The notes: generated by a model from the sequence alone, not told the origin. A stretch of DNA of 64,000 nucleotides from Lasiosphaeria ovina (GCA_033439765.1 JAULSN010000008.1:186001-250000), one strand, 5' to 3'. Positions 31,262 to 43,387 are shown, counted from the stretch's first letter. Numbers and translations are program-made.

Positions 31262-32651
31262 CTACTCTCTCGCCTTCTCGTCTTCATGCTGAGCAGCATC
31301 GCGCTTGCCAAATCCAAAGCCGCCACCGCCAAAGCCGCCGCGCTGGAGCTGGGCGACGGGACCGTTGGGGTTCATGACGCCGCCCGAGGGCCCCATGAAG
31401 GCGGCGGGGCTGACGGGCTTGTTGGCGTTCTGGTTGATGCCGAAGCGGATCCAGGCGAAGACGCCGTCGGCCAGCGTCTTGCCGACCAGCGCGTACCGCA
31501 CGATGGGGTCGTCGCCGTTGGCCCCCTGCATGAACAGGAAGTCGGCCGTGTTGAGCGTCACCGCCTGCTTGTTGCCCACGTACGGCGTGATCTTGTTGAC
31601 CGCCGTCAGCAGCGACTGGTCAAAGTACAGCTGCCCCACGTGTGCCGCCTTGCCGCCCGTTATGGTGTTGTTGGCTTGCTTGGTTGCGCCGAGGTAGACG
31701 ATGGCTTTTTTTTGTTTCGTCAGCGGTTAGCAAAAGTGTTTTCGACCGGTGTTGTGGTCGCAACTCACCGTGGATGTGCGTCGCGCGGCCCTCGTAGTGG
31801 CCCGGTAGCAGGCCGTCAAAGGCGGCAACGCCGTGGTCGTCGGTTGGCTGGATCCCGCGCAGAGCCGTGAGCTTCAGAATGGAGGCGTCTTTGGGGTCGC
31901 CCATTCCCGGATAGCCCTGGACTCCCGTGTAGATGCCCTGCACACACAGCTTAGCGACAGCCGACCACAAGTAAGGGAGGGAGGGCTTGGGCTTGAGCAT
32001 TACCGTCGAGTTCGAACTCCAGATGTCGACGTAGGCGTTGGGCACAGCCTTGCACGTCTTGTAGTCGACGACTTGGATGGCCAGCGTCATCTTGATTCCG
32101 GGCTCCTTCTCGGTAATGTCTTTCCTGACCTGCTCTCCCTTGACGTCTGTGTCGCCATCAGTAAACGGATGTAGTCACTCGGTTGGCTGGGCCTCGGCAA
32201 CCGGACTTACACAGCGGGCCCTGGTCGACAGCGGGCATCAGCATGCACGCGCCGGCATCTGAGAACAGATTCGAGAGGTCCATCCCCTTGGTAACCGTCT
32301 TGTTGCTCTTGTGGTCGATCCTCGAGACGGAGATGTAGTCGCGAGGCTTCAGCTTCGGACTATCAGACCACATGCGTTAGACACAAGAAGATGTGTTTGT
32401 CAAAAATGCGAGGCGTCCAACCTCTCTTCGGTCTCGAGACCGAGCTCTCTACGCAACCTCGCAAACTCGCGGCCATGGATCTCGACTGTCCGCGTCACAA
32501 ACTCGGGGTCCGAAAAGTGCTTCTCGCAGTGGTCGAGCGACTTGCGCTCGAGGGGAAGGGCGCGGTGGGCGTGGATCTCCTCCTTGCCAGGATGTGCCAA
32601 GACAAGAGGTGCAGCCAGCAAGAGGCTCGAAAGAAGGTTTTTGATACCCAT
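31262..32651 (-). CDS. Secreted intradiol ring-cleavage dioxygenase-like protein
   Basis: Five exons: 32651..32422, 32359..32211, 32146..32004, 31937..31769 and 31704..31262 (377 residues), all in phase. The N-terminal signal peptide MGIKNLLSSLLLAAPLVLAH points to secretion. Family features in order: CEKHFSDPEFVTRTVEIHGR; GPLYVKGEQVRKDI, whose Tyr127 is a candidate iron ligand; VPNAYVDIWSSNSTGIYTGV; and FDGLLPGHYEGRATHIHAIV with Tyr222, His228 and His230. These match the Fe(III)-binding Tyr/His set of intradiol dioxygenases, which open catechol rings between the hydroxyls. Ligand roles are by analogy. The C terminus is Gly/Phe-rich (GGFGGGGFGFGKRD) and then charged, and is not part of the catalytic fold. 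Two splice sites are atypical: donor GTTGGA in intron 1, and the intron 4 acceptor lies after a run of A. Confidence 0.88.
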
Positions 32652-34710
32652 TTTGGTTGGCGGTGTGGAACTCGAAGAGCGCAGGGAAGCGGCACACGGC
32701 AAACACTGGGAGAGAAATAAAAGGCGAGGCGGCCGAGCCAAGATCGGGGGGTCGGCTCCAGCCGACGTGATATTTACGTGTTTTCTTTTTCATCTTTCTA
32801 CCTGTCCACTAACGGAGCTTGGCTCGATGGAGCCGGATCTCGGCACCATGGCATGGTACTGTAGTACTCTGGGTCCAGGGGGAACAGCAAATGGAGACAC
32901 GCAATATCCGGGTCGTGCTCTTTCAATTCACCCATGAAGTCCATGATACGTCGAGCGAGAGACGAGCGACACGAGTGGTCGAGGAAAGGCGCCACAGGAG
33001 CGACTATATGTTGGTCAATATAGGGGCGAATCCGCGTGATATGTTTTTGTTTGTGCCGGAGAGAGTATATGGGCGGTGACACAGAGTGCTCGCTAAGGGC
33101 CGAGGTGGATGAGGTGGATCGGGTATTGTATTGCTCCTCGTTATTATTGCACGACATGTCGCCAGCTTCAGCCCAGAGCGCGCAGCCGATGGCGAGGCGC
33201 CAAGGCTGTTCCCCGGATTTTAATCTCGGTCCGTGGCCACCAGAGGCCCGGGGAGCAGCCCAGCGGACGAATCGGGTTGGCCGGGTCGTGGCTGGCCCTC
33301 TCTGCGTGACGAGGCGGCTAATATAAAAAACCTGCTGCCCTGTCCCTAACAGTTATGTGTTGGACCCGTGGGTAAAGCTAGGGCACATATAGGTAATAGG
33401 GATCCACGCGGGCACCATCCCGCTTCATTAGCCATATTCTCCGTGGCACGGTTTGGCACCTCGTTGGCCCATCAGCGGCGGCGGATTAGCCATGTCCCTG
33501 CGGCCCATTTCGGCAGTTGTGCGCTGCACCCCGCATTGTCGGTCAATTCGCTTGCTCGATGGCGAGATCTGGAATGGGCAAGTTAACAGCCCTGAATTTG
33601 CGATCAGGTCTATTTTTGTGTATTCTTGCTCCAAGTTAATAACGAGCCCCGGCCGGCAGCACTGGCTGGCTAACCGAGTGTTTTCCATCAATTCTCTCGG
33701 CATGCATGCAACCTGCTGTGCCTGCTCCTGTAGTTGATCACCGGCTTGATTTCCGAGGTTTTCGTGTCTTTGGGTGCGTGGCGTTCACGAGGCAATTACT
33801 TAAGATGGGTTTCTTTCTGACTGGGTAGCAGCAATCTTCCATCAAATACTTACCACACTCGTCTGAAGAGCTTGACCCTTCAAAAACAGACCCAAAGTCC
33901 CGCCAACGCATATTCATCATAAATCATCCTCAAATACCTGCGGAGATCAATTAGCGTGTCACAACATAATTACATTAATTAAAACAGAGCCAGGTCGATT
34001 TGCAGTAAAGACCGTGTATTTTGAATGGTAATTTACAATGTAGAAATCCTGCTGCCTTTGGTTTTACACAAAAGACTGAAAAAACAAGTCACTACAACCC
34101 GCGAAACAGCAGCGCGCCAGGGGTGTAAATGTGAACACGGGAAATGGTGGCTAAAGTCACCGTTAGCCACACATTTGCGCCTCGACGGGACATTTGCCAC
34201 GCCCCTTCCTTTAATTAGCTAGGCAATTGGTCGCCCACTGACCACACCTTGAAGGGGCAGTCTCCCAGTCACGAATCGCGGCTTTGGATTTGTCTTCGTC
34301 TCGCAGGTCTTGTAGAAAGTGTGTTTGATGTTCCTTTTTTCTTCTTCACTTCTGTTCTTTCTTCTTTTCGCCATGGTGGTCGTGCGTGTCGTCTTGCTGC
34401 TCTGAGCTGTTTAACCCTAACCCTTGTACCACAGACCTGGACCGGTTTCTGTGAGACTTACGACGCCGCCAAGCCCTCGGGTTGCGTCATTGCGAGTCCA
34501 TGACGTAGACAGAATCAGCGACCCCGCCTCCCCCAAGGTTTCAACGACACGGGGTATTTCTGGGCCACCCTCCACAATTCGCCTTCTTTTTACTTTGATC
34601 TTGCACCAACCTCATTGCCTCTTCCACACCACAGAACTCCGCATATTCTCCACGAGCTGCTAAAGCACTGCAATCCAGTCTTAACACCCTACCACGGCAA
34701 ATTAGCAAAC
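32652..34710. other. Intergenic between divergent dioxygenase and PLDc_N genes
   Basis: Promoters of two divergent genes. The part around 33740-34080 is AT-rich. Pyrimidine-rich sequence at 34330-34700 looks like the 5' UTR and promoter of the small membrane protein. No gene is supported. Confidence 0.55.
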
Positions 34711-35216
34711 ATGATGCACAACGCCCTCTTCTCGAGCTTCATCGCCCAACTCTGCCTGGCCGCCCTGGCCCTGGCTGCTCCCATCGCTGACGAGACGCTG
34801 ACGACCGCTGGCCATGGCAACTCGTGGCAATACGGCACTGGCGGTGGAATTCTCGGCTTGATAATTTTGGTCCTCGACATCATCGTCTTTAGTACGTGCT
34901 CCCTGCCCGCTAATTAGAACGGGGCTGGTTTGGTGTTGCTGCCTGGGAGAGGGGTATCCCGCAACCCGACCCCCACCACCACCACTCTCCCTTTTTGTTA
35001 AACGCCTCCATCCAAAATTAAACGACGCCGCTTTGCTAACCTACCCCTTTTCGCACTTATTTAGTTGAGGTCTTGAAATCCAGCCGGCCGCCCTCTTCCA
35101 AGCTCATCTGGTGTCTCGTCGTCTTCCTGTTCCCCGTCATCGGCATGGTGATTTACTGGCTGTTCTCAAACCGCTCCGCTCACAACAGCGGCTCTGGATA
35201 CGAGCCCTTGGCTTAA
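34711..35216 (+). CDS. Small PLDc_N-type membrane protein
   Basis: Exons 34711..34891 and 35065..35216 (110 residues); GTACGT donor and TTTAG acceptor, join ...DIIVF/IEVLKSSRPP in frame. A signal-peptide-like segment (FIAQLCLAALALAAP) is followed by two transmembrane helices, GGILGLIILVLDIIVF and LIWCLVVFLFPVIGMVIYWL. The motif from helix 1 to SRPPSSKLIWCLVVFLFPV and IYWLFSNR matches the phospholipase D nuclease N-terminal (PLDc_N) domain, a two-helix unit also found before cardiolipin synthase domains. Here it stands alone, as in many fungi. Function unknown. The C terminus NSGSGYEPLA is short and polar. Confidence 0.88.
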
Positions 35217-36047
35217 TTTGTCTCCACCAACCTTCAGGGTGCCGGCATGTTCACCAATTAAGCCGCGGCTACTCCTTGCTTCCGCCTTTGGCTGATACCA
35301 TGTCTTGACGGGGAGGGGAGGGATGGAGTATACATTTATCGGTTGGTCGCTGGCCTAGACTGTCCTACTAAATCCGTTGTTGCGGATTACGCCTTTGTTC
35401 CAGAATCAATGCATATGAGGAGAGCGGGAGGGAATGATACTATTAGGGGGCCAAGTCTGTGTATTGGCGACACAGCCTCCATTCAGATGGTGACGACATG
35501 TTCTTCTCAGGGGGACGCCGCGACGCGAGTGCTTTTAGTAACTTACTTGGTGGTAGCATTCTCAAATCACAGTCACTTTAAAGCTTGGTTCCTCCTTTCG
35601 TGCCGCAGATCCAAACTTGGGAAGATGTTCTGCTACTTCCAAGAAACCGGTAAATTCGAATAATATCCTGCTTGAAAGTTCTGCCTCGGCCACTTCTTTG
35701 TTGACGTTGTCGGCGTAGAGGCGGTGTTTTTCTTGGGCGACATTGCCAATGAATGTTTTAGGCGACCTGGTTAACCAGAGCGACCATGGGTTGTTAGCAT
35801 CGTCGACGTGCTTTGTATGAACAGTAGGCCAGAACAGGCAGGTACCGACAGGCCCCAAGGGCAGCACATACATCGCGAATTAACTCTACGTGATTTAATA
35901 TCACAGTTTCCAGGAGGTAAGTAGGTAGCTAGTGGTATTCACTTCAGGCAACCTCGACGCTCAAGTTACCAAGGAAGGCGCAGAAAACTAAAAGATGGCA
36001 AAAGAGAAAGACAAATGGCAACCTTGTCTTATCCTTGTGTGGTGTGC

Positions 36048-36104
<57 letters not shown>

Positions 36105-36943
36105 GCATGTAGGTGGTGGAATGAAGAGCACAAGACAACGAAGGAGTTGATTTAATTGATACTACGACTGAGGACGACGTAGGATGAACCCGCCACTCAT
36201 CCTGCTATGTAGCCATTATTAATTAGCTCATGGCGTTTCGGGGTGGATTTTCCCTAGAGACGGCCGCGTGTCTTAAAACCGGGAGGTGAAGGAGGATGTG
36301 GCAGATTTCATATTGCCGTTCATAACGTGTTGGGGCATAGGGACGTGTAATAGGTGATTGAGAAGCCGAAGTTGTTGTGGTTTCGCTCTGATAGGTGAAT
36401 GAGCTGGTGGGTCGCGCGATGGTTTCGGGGGTGAGACTAAAGCAACGATCGAGCGCGCCTCTCTCGCCCTGTTGCGGTCCATGGATGTGGACCAACCAAC
36501 AAAATTGATCATTTGGAATTGCTACGCGTCAGCAAGGGTCAGGTGGTCACTGCAGTGGCGGAAGGAAGTCGAGGGTATCCAGGATACCTTTTCTTATCGT
36601 TACTAATACAATACTCGAATTACCGAGTGGTCTTGGCTGTGGAAGTCGAGACCGAGGTTGCCCGTATGCCGAAAATGTCGGCTTTCCAAAGACCAAGAAG
36701 GAAACCATCTTATTGAAATGGAACTTGGGCAATACCTATAATTAAATGGCTCAGTCCTAATTCCGTTGACAACAAAATTGGAATCGTAGTCTACCTACTC
36801 AGTTTTCCCAGCAATTCCCAATTTCTCCCTGCAGAGACCGCCTCGGAAATAAAGTCGCCACGCAGCCGCTGAATCCAAACACACCTTGAATCGCTTGACA
36901 AGATCGCAAATACTGCCCTTATCTTTTGCATTGAAAACCAAAG
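35217..36943. other. Intergenic with TG microsatellite
   Basis: No supported gene. Contains the TG run at 36051-36102. The last ~200 bases are AT-rich. Confidence 0.6.
36051..36102 (+). repeat. TG dinucleotide microsatellite, about 26 units
   Basis: An uninterrupted run of TG in noncoding sequence; purine/pyrimidine alternation could adopt Z-DNA (inference). Confidence 0.97.
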
Positions 36944-37156
36944 ATGTCAGCACTCCAGAAGGCGCTGGCCGAGTATGTCAAAAATCGCAATGAAACCAAA
37001 CTTATGGCACATAACATTTATGAACGCATAGTTCTCAAGCACGACATAACGAAATTGGATCTTGGTAAAGACATACCAGTTGAGAGTGATTTCTGTCTTC
37101 ATTTTCAATCAACCTCCATTTTACCACACGAGCAAAAAGCCACGTCCAAGAAATGA
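36944..37156 (+). CDS. Possible short hypothetical protein (70 aa), weak
   Basis: An open frame from ATG 36944 (MSALQKALAEYVKNRNETKL...) to TAA 37156. The first ten codons are coding-like, but the remainder is AT-rich and Lys/His-rich in an AT-rich island. The ATG context (AAAGATGTC) is acceptable. No domain is recognised. It could be a decayed gene fragment or chance. Confidence 0.2.
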   Translation: MSALQKALAEYVKNRNETKLMAHNIYERIVLKHDITKLDLGKDIPVESDFCLHFQSTSILPHEQKATSKK

Positions 37157-38496
37157 GAGAATATTGTGACAATAGTAACGAATAACTAGCGGATTCAAAT
37201 AATATGTGTTTGCACAATGGTTTTAAGAGAATGGAAAGAAGCGAAATTTTCAAGCATGGCGCAAAAATTTCGAGTATTCCTATTGATGTCACAGATGGAA
37301 GGATGGAAGCAACACGAATATCACGAGTTGGACACCCACAAAGGAACCCACTCCACTCAAGCCGCTTCCCATCAAACGATGACATTTTTAAACAAATCTG
37401 ACTCAGAGCACAATTATCATCGCATCGGCTCGTCATGTAGCCGTTTGTTGCTTTTTAACGTGGCCAGAAATGGGATGTTTCGGAAACTAGGTCGAAACAA
37501 GAGCTGGCATCTGTTTGCGTCTCGCTTAATAGTTGCTGAAAGTTTAGGGCTTGGCGGCTCTGGAAGCTCGCAGGGGTTTGATTTGAAGTGGTGTCTCGTT
37601 TCTAGACGAATCTCAATTATTCTCACAACCCGCCTTTCCATAGTGCTTCTTGGACGTGCTCCATTCTCTCTATGTGACAGAGCCCGCTGGAAATAATGTG
37701 GTGCTCGCCTTGCTTTCCTTCATGATACTCCATGTTCGCCCGATAATTACTCACCACTGCCCCTGATACGGCCATTTCCGCTTCTTTGTCTGGCACCTCC
37801 ACCCCCGGCCATTGAAATTGCCCTAGGTCTGGGCAATTTTCATGAGACATGCGATTTTCTTCTTTGGCTGACCAGAGAATCTGAGTTTTGACGGGTTTTA
37901 GGCTGAGGCTCTTTCTTTCAAATCCTTTTCCTTTGTTACAGAACCCCAACCTCACCAACACGAGCCACGGGCTATTAATGTCACAACTTCACAGCCAGGA
38001 CCCACCATCAGTCCAGGGGTACAGCACGTGCACAACAAAGCTCCAGTTGACAAAGTCCAACCCCCAGACATTGCCAGACCGGTCACAAACACATCTTTTA
38101 GCTTTATTCTAGGCTCCTGGTTGTCACCTCGGCGATTCCGAGACACTGAGGCTCATGTCACCCCGGCCCGGCAAATCCCACGTGGGAAGCCCACCTCACC
38201 AACTCAGCCCATGCGATCGTTCTTGTCAGCCCCTTGACCTGGGGCGCGAACATCATGGGCATTTAAACCCGGCGTGATGTCCTGTCGATGGCAAAATCTG
38301 TCTGCTTTTCCAGTCTTCAGCAAACACATTCGCTTCAACCAGGCATCCATATCTACATAGCCGCCAGCATCCATCAACAAGCTACAGTCTTCAGCGCGAC
38401 GCAACGCCACAGCCGTTAGTCTCTCACCTCAACATCTTGTTGCAACTCAACTGCAAGCTCCGTGGCCCCGCAACTTCGAACTCTGCATTCACCGCA
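37157..38496. other. Intergenic
   Basis: No supported gene. The AT-rich part ends near 37700. Sequence from about 38280 to 38496 is C/A-rich and resembles the 5' UTR and promoter of the small gene that follows. Confidence 0.5.
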
Positions 38497-38818
38497 ATGG
38501 CTCGCGTCGTGTCCCAGGAACGTCAGTCTGTCCTGCTCGGCTTCGGCTGCCAGTCGGGCCAACATGTGCACCACCACCACAACGGAAAGCGGGGCGGCTA
38601 TGAGAAGCCGCCGAACCCAAAGCCCACCCCGAGCGGCGGATCGAGCAAATGAGCTGCCGGTCGACGACACAGTGAGTCTCGGCGAGGCATCTAGTTGCCT
38701 CTCTCCCACAAACTGACGTTGAATGCTGACCAGCCCCCATTGACAGGGCAGACACCTGCGGCGGGCCTTGTTCAGAAACATGGTGGCCATGACAACACTC
38801 TCTGCGCAGCTTGAGTGA
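38497..38818 (+). CDS. Possible tiny gene: 51-aa His/Pro-rich peptide, with downstream intron
   Basis: ATG 38497 (ACCGCAATGGC) opens a 51-codon frame to TGA at 38652: MARVVSQERQSVLLGFGCQS, then QHVHHHHNGKRGG, then a KPPNPKPTP tail. Codon use is strongly GC-ending (GTC, CTC, GGC, AAC, AAG), as in real genes here. A good intron follows at 38672..38746, with GTGAGT donor, GCTGAC branch site and TTGACAG acceptor. With the intron removed, an overlapping second frame (ATG 38564 or 38462) runs on into exon 2 (GRHLRRALFRNMVAMTTLSA) to TGA 38818, giving 59 or 93 residues. I cannot tell which frame is used. No known domain. Confidence 0.4.
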
Positions 38819-39147
38819 TGGGCGTGTTTGAAGGGGGTATCATTCTGGATAATCGGTAATTATATTAGAGGGGGGTGGCTCATTTCATTGTTTTGGCATT
38901 TTAGACCTTGATAGACGGCATCTGGGAATCGGACATCCTGGATACACATAGTTATCACTTAGAGTAAAACGATAGAACCTTGCGGTGATAAATCGACAAT
39001 TTGGGGCTGGCCCTCCAGCAACGTTGACTGATAATGAATGACATTCGACGTTCGACCGTGACCATGCTTGGAGCAAAAAACTTCGGGCGATTTTCCCAAA
39101 TGCAATAGAAAAAGCGCACACTCAACTTCTGGCGGCAGCCTCCCGCA
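38819..39147. other. Intergenic, AT-rich
   Basis: A short 3' region between the tiny gene and the convergent glyoxalase gene. Nothing else is seen. Confidence 0.6.
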
Positions 39148-39793
39148 TCATGACCACCAGCCCGACTTCCTCCCATACATGAAAACGACATTACCCACCA
39201 GCACGCCGACGAAAAGGTTGAAGACCTTTGGCGCGCCGTTCAACACCGACATCCACCACGGGTTGAAGTAGACAGCCTCGATGTTGTTGCCCAGCGGGTC
39301 CAGCACATAGGCAGCATAGTAGCCCTTGGCGTAGTCCCTCTCGCCAGGCTCCCCGTTAGGGGTGCCACCTGCCTTTCTGGAGCACGAGGATAATCGGTTA
39401 GTAGGGGCCGTGTGAGCGCGACATTCCTCAAGAACGGGAGAGACAGACGGACGGTCTTCCGAGTCACTGCTCCGAACTCGAAAGATAAAAGACTGAAAGA
39501 ACTAACAGGGCACTCTGGTACCACTGGTCAACCTGCTTGCGGCTGCCAACGGTGAAGGCGACGTGGGCCAGTCCGGCGCCGCGCTTCCCGGTGGCCGTGC
39601 CGGCAGCAAAGTCTTCGCCGCCGCAGTGCAACCAAAAGTCAGGCCCGCCCATGTACCCCTGCAGGCCGCAGAAGTTGCCCTCCTTCTCCATGTAGACCTT
39701 GTAGCCGATGGACTTGAGGGTGGCGGCGTAAAAGTCGCGCATCTCCTTGAAGTGCGACGGGCCCGTGGGCAGCGAGACATGGCCAAGAGACAT
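39148..39793 (-). CDS. Glyoxalase/bleomycin-resistance (VOC) superfamily protein
   Basis: Exons 39793..39507 and 39376..39148 (171 residues). The donor GTTAGT and acceptor CCAG join ...WYQSAL to KAGGTPNGEP in frame. Two beta-alpha-beta-beta-beta halves of the vicinal-oxygen-chelate fold are evident. The first half has GHVSLPTGPSHFKEMRDFYA and LHCGGEDFAAGT; the second has GLAHVAFTVGSRKQVDQWY and YAAYVLDPLGNNIEAVYF. Candidate metal ligands are His4 or 5, His in GLAHVAF and Glu in NNIEAVY, as in glyoxalase I and extradiol dioxygenases; the substrate cannot be predicted. An unusual C-terminal extension, VFNLFVGVLVGNVVFMYGRK, is hydrophobic and could be a tail anchor. The nearest genes are two small redox enzymes. 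Confidence 0.88.
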
Positions 39794-40942
39794 GCTGGAG
39801 TTCTGCGTCGAATACCTGATTAATTATTTCACGGTGGAACAACAATGGGTCGTGGCCGTCGATCAATTATTATGAGCGGGAAATGTGTTGTGTTCGACTT
39901 TGATGAGTCCGCCAAGCTGGGTGACGGAGTTGTTGCCAGAGGAGAGGAGAGGGACAGGCAAAAGCAGCGTTGAACGAGTGAGTTTCACTCCGGAACTTGG
40001 CCAGTTGCGCCCGAGTGACTTGCTTCCAGGTTTGCTTGCCTGCCTGGCGCCATGCTCCCGGGATGGCTTGCAGACAAAGAAATGTGAGTGGTCAAGACGA
40101 ACCTGGAAGGGGGCTCACGTGTTATCGCGCAGATTTGGCGTTTTGGCTTGGCCATCATCCCAGAAGCCTGCCTGCGCGCTGATTCGTCCTCTCTGCGTTT
40201 CTGGGGGTTGAAATCTGTTGGATTCTTCCTGGAATGGACATGTCACAAAGCAGATGTGACAGTGGCACTTTCGGAGTCACCGTCGAGTTGCCTTTGGATT
40301 TTTGTGCCCAAAGTTCATCAACCATCATTTATCTGCGCCTTTTTAATCGCCGGGAAATTGGAATCTTGGCTTGACAGGCGCATCTTCTCTTCCATCGCCA
40401 ACGCGAGACGGTTTTGCTGGACACATATGAAGGTGAAATAGCCAATGCAAAAAGGGATATTTCGCAGCTTCGGCTGATCGCCAGATGCGGCATTGGAGTA
40501 TCTTAATAATTCACGGTGCGTTTAATGCATGGAATGATACACCTGAAATTCCCAGGTGGTCGCGGATTCTGTTGCGTTTGCTGGGGAACAGGAACAATAT
40601 GGGCTGAGATACCCGCTGTTCAGTGCCCCCACCACTGGCACAAAGTTGGAGTCGAGCCCGCGCGCCTGCCTTCATCTGCCGAGCCCCCTCTCTCGCCAAA
40701 ATAGCAACTGGAGAGGGGTTGAGAATTAGTGCAAATGGGGGAATCTATCAATTTCCCGGTGGTTCTTGAGACTTGACTGGGTATTTCATATGGTCTCAAG
40801 TTCCCGGTTCTGGCCCAGCTCACGAGCTGGAACATCTTCTGTCCCATCCCAGGCACCATTAGGTTTGCGTCCAGACGCTAAACCGCCGTCGTCAACCCCA
40901 CTCTGGGTCAGCGCCCCGATTTACCCCGCCAACAGCCTCACC
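39794..40942. other. Intergenic between divergent VOC and SDR genes
   Basis: Shared promoter region of about 1.1 kb; no gene and no clear motif seen. Confidence 0.6.
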
Positions 40943-41867
40943 ATGCCTTTTCCCTACAAGACAGTGCTCGTCACTGGCGCAACGTCGGGCATTGGCAAAG
41001 CTCTCGCCGAGCGCATGATCGCCAGCGGTATCTTCGTCATTGCCGTCGGCCGCCGCAAAGAGCGCCTCGATGACCTCGTGGCCAAGCATGGCGCTGACAA
41101 GGTGGCTGCCGAGCCATTTGACGTGGGCGACATCGACGCGATTGAAGGCTGGGTGAAGAGGTGCAGTCCCCAACCCGATCCAATCCAACACATCCTCTCC
41201 CCACGCAGTTGCCTGCGGCAGTCCGCCGAACACCACAGCTCACTCCTCCGTTTCCAGGATCACGGCGGCATATCCAACGCTCGACTCTGTCGTCCTCAAC
41301 GCCGGCTACCAGCGCACGCTCGACTTCACGAACCCGACATCGGTCTCGCTCAAGGCCGTCACGGCGGAGCTTCACACGAACTACCTCTCTCCACTACAAA
41401 TGTCCGCACAGTTTCTGCCGCATCTGACAACCCTCGGCCCTTCAACGCCGGCATCCATTGTGCTGGTGTCGTCGGGGCTGGCCGTGGTGCCGTTGCCGCG
41501 GTGCGCCAACTACAGCGCGAGCAAGGCCGCCGTACACAGCCTGGCCTGGTCGCTCCGCTCACAGCTGGCTGGACCTTACTCGCCGGCGACGCGACACATC
41601 CGCGTTATCGAGCTCGTGCCCCCAGCTGTACGCACCGAATTGCATACACAACAGCCCGATCTCGTCGCCACCGGCGGCGCTGACATTGGCGTTCCTCTCG
41701 ACGACTACACCGACGAGACCTGGGCCGAGCTGACGGCTGAAGACGGCCCCGACGAGATCGTCCACTCATTTTTCAAAAACACCAACCTCCCCGACATTGA
41801 GCACAGGCGCGTGGCTGCCTTCGATTCGTTTGTCGCTGTCATGCGGAAACAGGGCGCAAAGTTCTGA
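40943..41867 (+). CDS. Short-chain dehydrogenase/reductase (SDR), classical type
   Basis: Exons 40943..41160 and 41258..41867 (275 residues). The donor GTGCAG and acceptor TTTCCAG join EGWVKR to ITAAYPTLD in frame. Start at MPFPYKT, with the cofactor motif TGATSGIG (TGxxxGxG) at about 12-19 and an Arg-Arg pair (VGRRKERLD) suggesting NADP. Then LNAGYQ (NAG motif), catalytic Ser in VLVSSG and Tyr/Lys in YSASKAA. The substrate loop follows PPAVRTELHTQQ. It is a cytosolic oxidoreductase for hydroxy/keto groups, exact substrate unknown. The C-terminal DSFVAVMRKQGAKF end is found in fungal DltE/YBR-type SDRs. Neighbours are a VOC protein and an AKR. Confidence 0.92.
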
Positions 41868-42254
41868 GCCGCTGCCGCTGTCCTTCGCGGAGAGGCCAAC
41901 TGGCAACTGTGGGCAGCTGGTCTTGTTAGTTATTGTGGTGAGTTAAACACCGCAGGAACTTGGGCCTTAACAATATGGCTCTATTACTGTCCCGTTGTCG
42001 GGCTATGGCAAGTCTGGCAATGGCGAAGGCTCTTGTTTTGCTGGGGGCTGCGTCCCTTAAAATGTTGGGTAAGATATTGGGTAAGGGCCACAAGCCCAGA
42101 ATCACTGACACCTACGCTTTTCCTCGATTGTCTTTTGCCACGTCATTACTACAAGCAGCAACCTGTGCACGGGTTTGATCTCTGAAAATTAATGTGTCAT
42201 ATTCCATATCGCATCACTTATTCGTCACGCATTACGCACACAGACCAGACCAGC
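41868..42254. other. Intergenic between convergent SDR and AKR genes
   Basis: 3' regions only; nothing else seen. Confidence 0.65.
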
Positions 42255-43387
42255 TCATTTCGCGTCTGGGCTGCCAAGCAGGGCCTGGCGCGTGTCGTAG
42301 CCGTACTTAATCTCCCCGTGCCAGTAATGGATGGCATCGACCTTTGAGACGGTCCATGCTTCGTCGAGGGCCTGGACGACTTCCTCTGGCAGGGGGCCCT
42401 TCTCGAGATTGGCGAGGTTGGCATCGAGCTGCTCGGCGCTAGAGACGCCGATGATGATACCGTCGTTGCCGCCGTTAACGGCGAGCTTGAGGGCCGAGTG
42501 GTGGACGACCCAGCGCAGGGCCGTCTCGATCATGGTCAGGCCGGCCTTGTCAACGGCCGCCTCGATGATCTGCAGCGCCTGGAACGTGGAGTCGCGGTAG
42601 TAGCGGTTACGGTACATCTTGCCCGTGTGCGACTTGTCGCTAAACCGGCCCTCGGCCGGAACCATGTCGGTCGACTTGATCTTGCCCGAGAAGAGCCCGC
42701 CGGCGATGGGGTTATAGACGACAATATCAAGCCCATACCGCCTGCACGCCGGCACCAGCTCGGGCTCGATGCCCCGCGTGATGGCGTTGTACATGCCCTG
42801 GTACACAGTCGGGCGCACCCAGCCGTTGTGCTTGCACGTCAGCACAATCTCGGCCACCTCGAACGCCGTGAAGTTGCTGATGCCGAACTGCACAAACTTG
42901 CCCGCCTTGTGCAGCTTGTCAATGGCTGACAGCGTCTCGGCGAAGGGCACCCCGCGGTCCTATCCGATGAGCGTTAATTAGACGCCAGTAAAAGTCAGTG
43001 GCGGGCGAGGGCGCGGGGAGGTTAACATACGGCAGCATGAAGATACAGAAGGTCGACAGTGTCGGTGCCCAGCTCCTTCAGGCTGAGGTCGAGCGACTCG
43101 ATGACCTTGTCGTGCAGGTTGGTGCCGTGCTCGCCGGGGTACTTAATCTTGGTGGCGAGGGTCAGGCCGCGGTCCTTCCACCGTGCGTCGCGCGTAAAGG
43201 CCTCCTGCTTGCCGCCGACGTAGACACGAGCCGTGTCGACCTCGTTGTATCCGCGCGACTGGAACAGGTCGAGCACCTTGCCGTACTCGTCAATGTTGGT
43301 GACGCGGGCGCCCGTCGCCTCGTCGGGGCCAAAGGTCATGAGCCCCAGGATGATCCGGTTCTTGGGCGACTGGGCGATGAGAGGCAT
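42255..43387 (-). CDS. Aldo-keto reductase, AKR7 type (aflatoxin-aldehyde-reductase-like)
   Basis: Exons 43387..43031 and 42959..42255 (353 residues). The donor GTATGT and acceptor TAG join YLHAA to DRGVPFAETL in frame. Starts MPLIAQSPKNRIILGLMTFG. The catalytic tetrad is visible: Asp and Tyr in NEVDTARVYVGGKQE, Lys in LATKIKYPG, His in LLYLHAADR. FGISNFTAFEVAEIV, TVYQGMYNAI, VYNPIAGGLFSGK and the C-terminal NADPH loop GIIIGVSSAEQLDANL complete the TIM-barrel landmarks. AKR7 enzymes reduce reactive aldehydes and ketones with NADPH in the cytosol. Length is usual for the family. A VOC protein and an SDR lie on one side and a UstYa-like gene on the other, so detoxification or metabolite tailoring is plausible but unproven. 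Confidence 0.93.
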
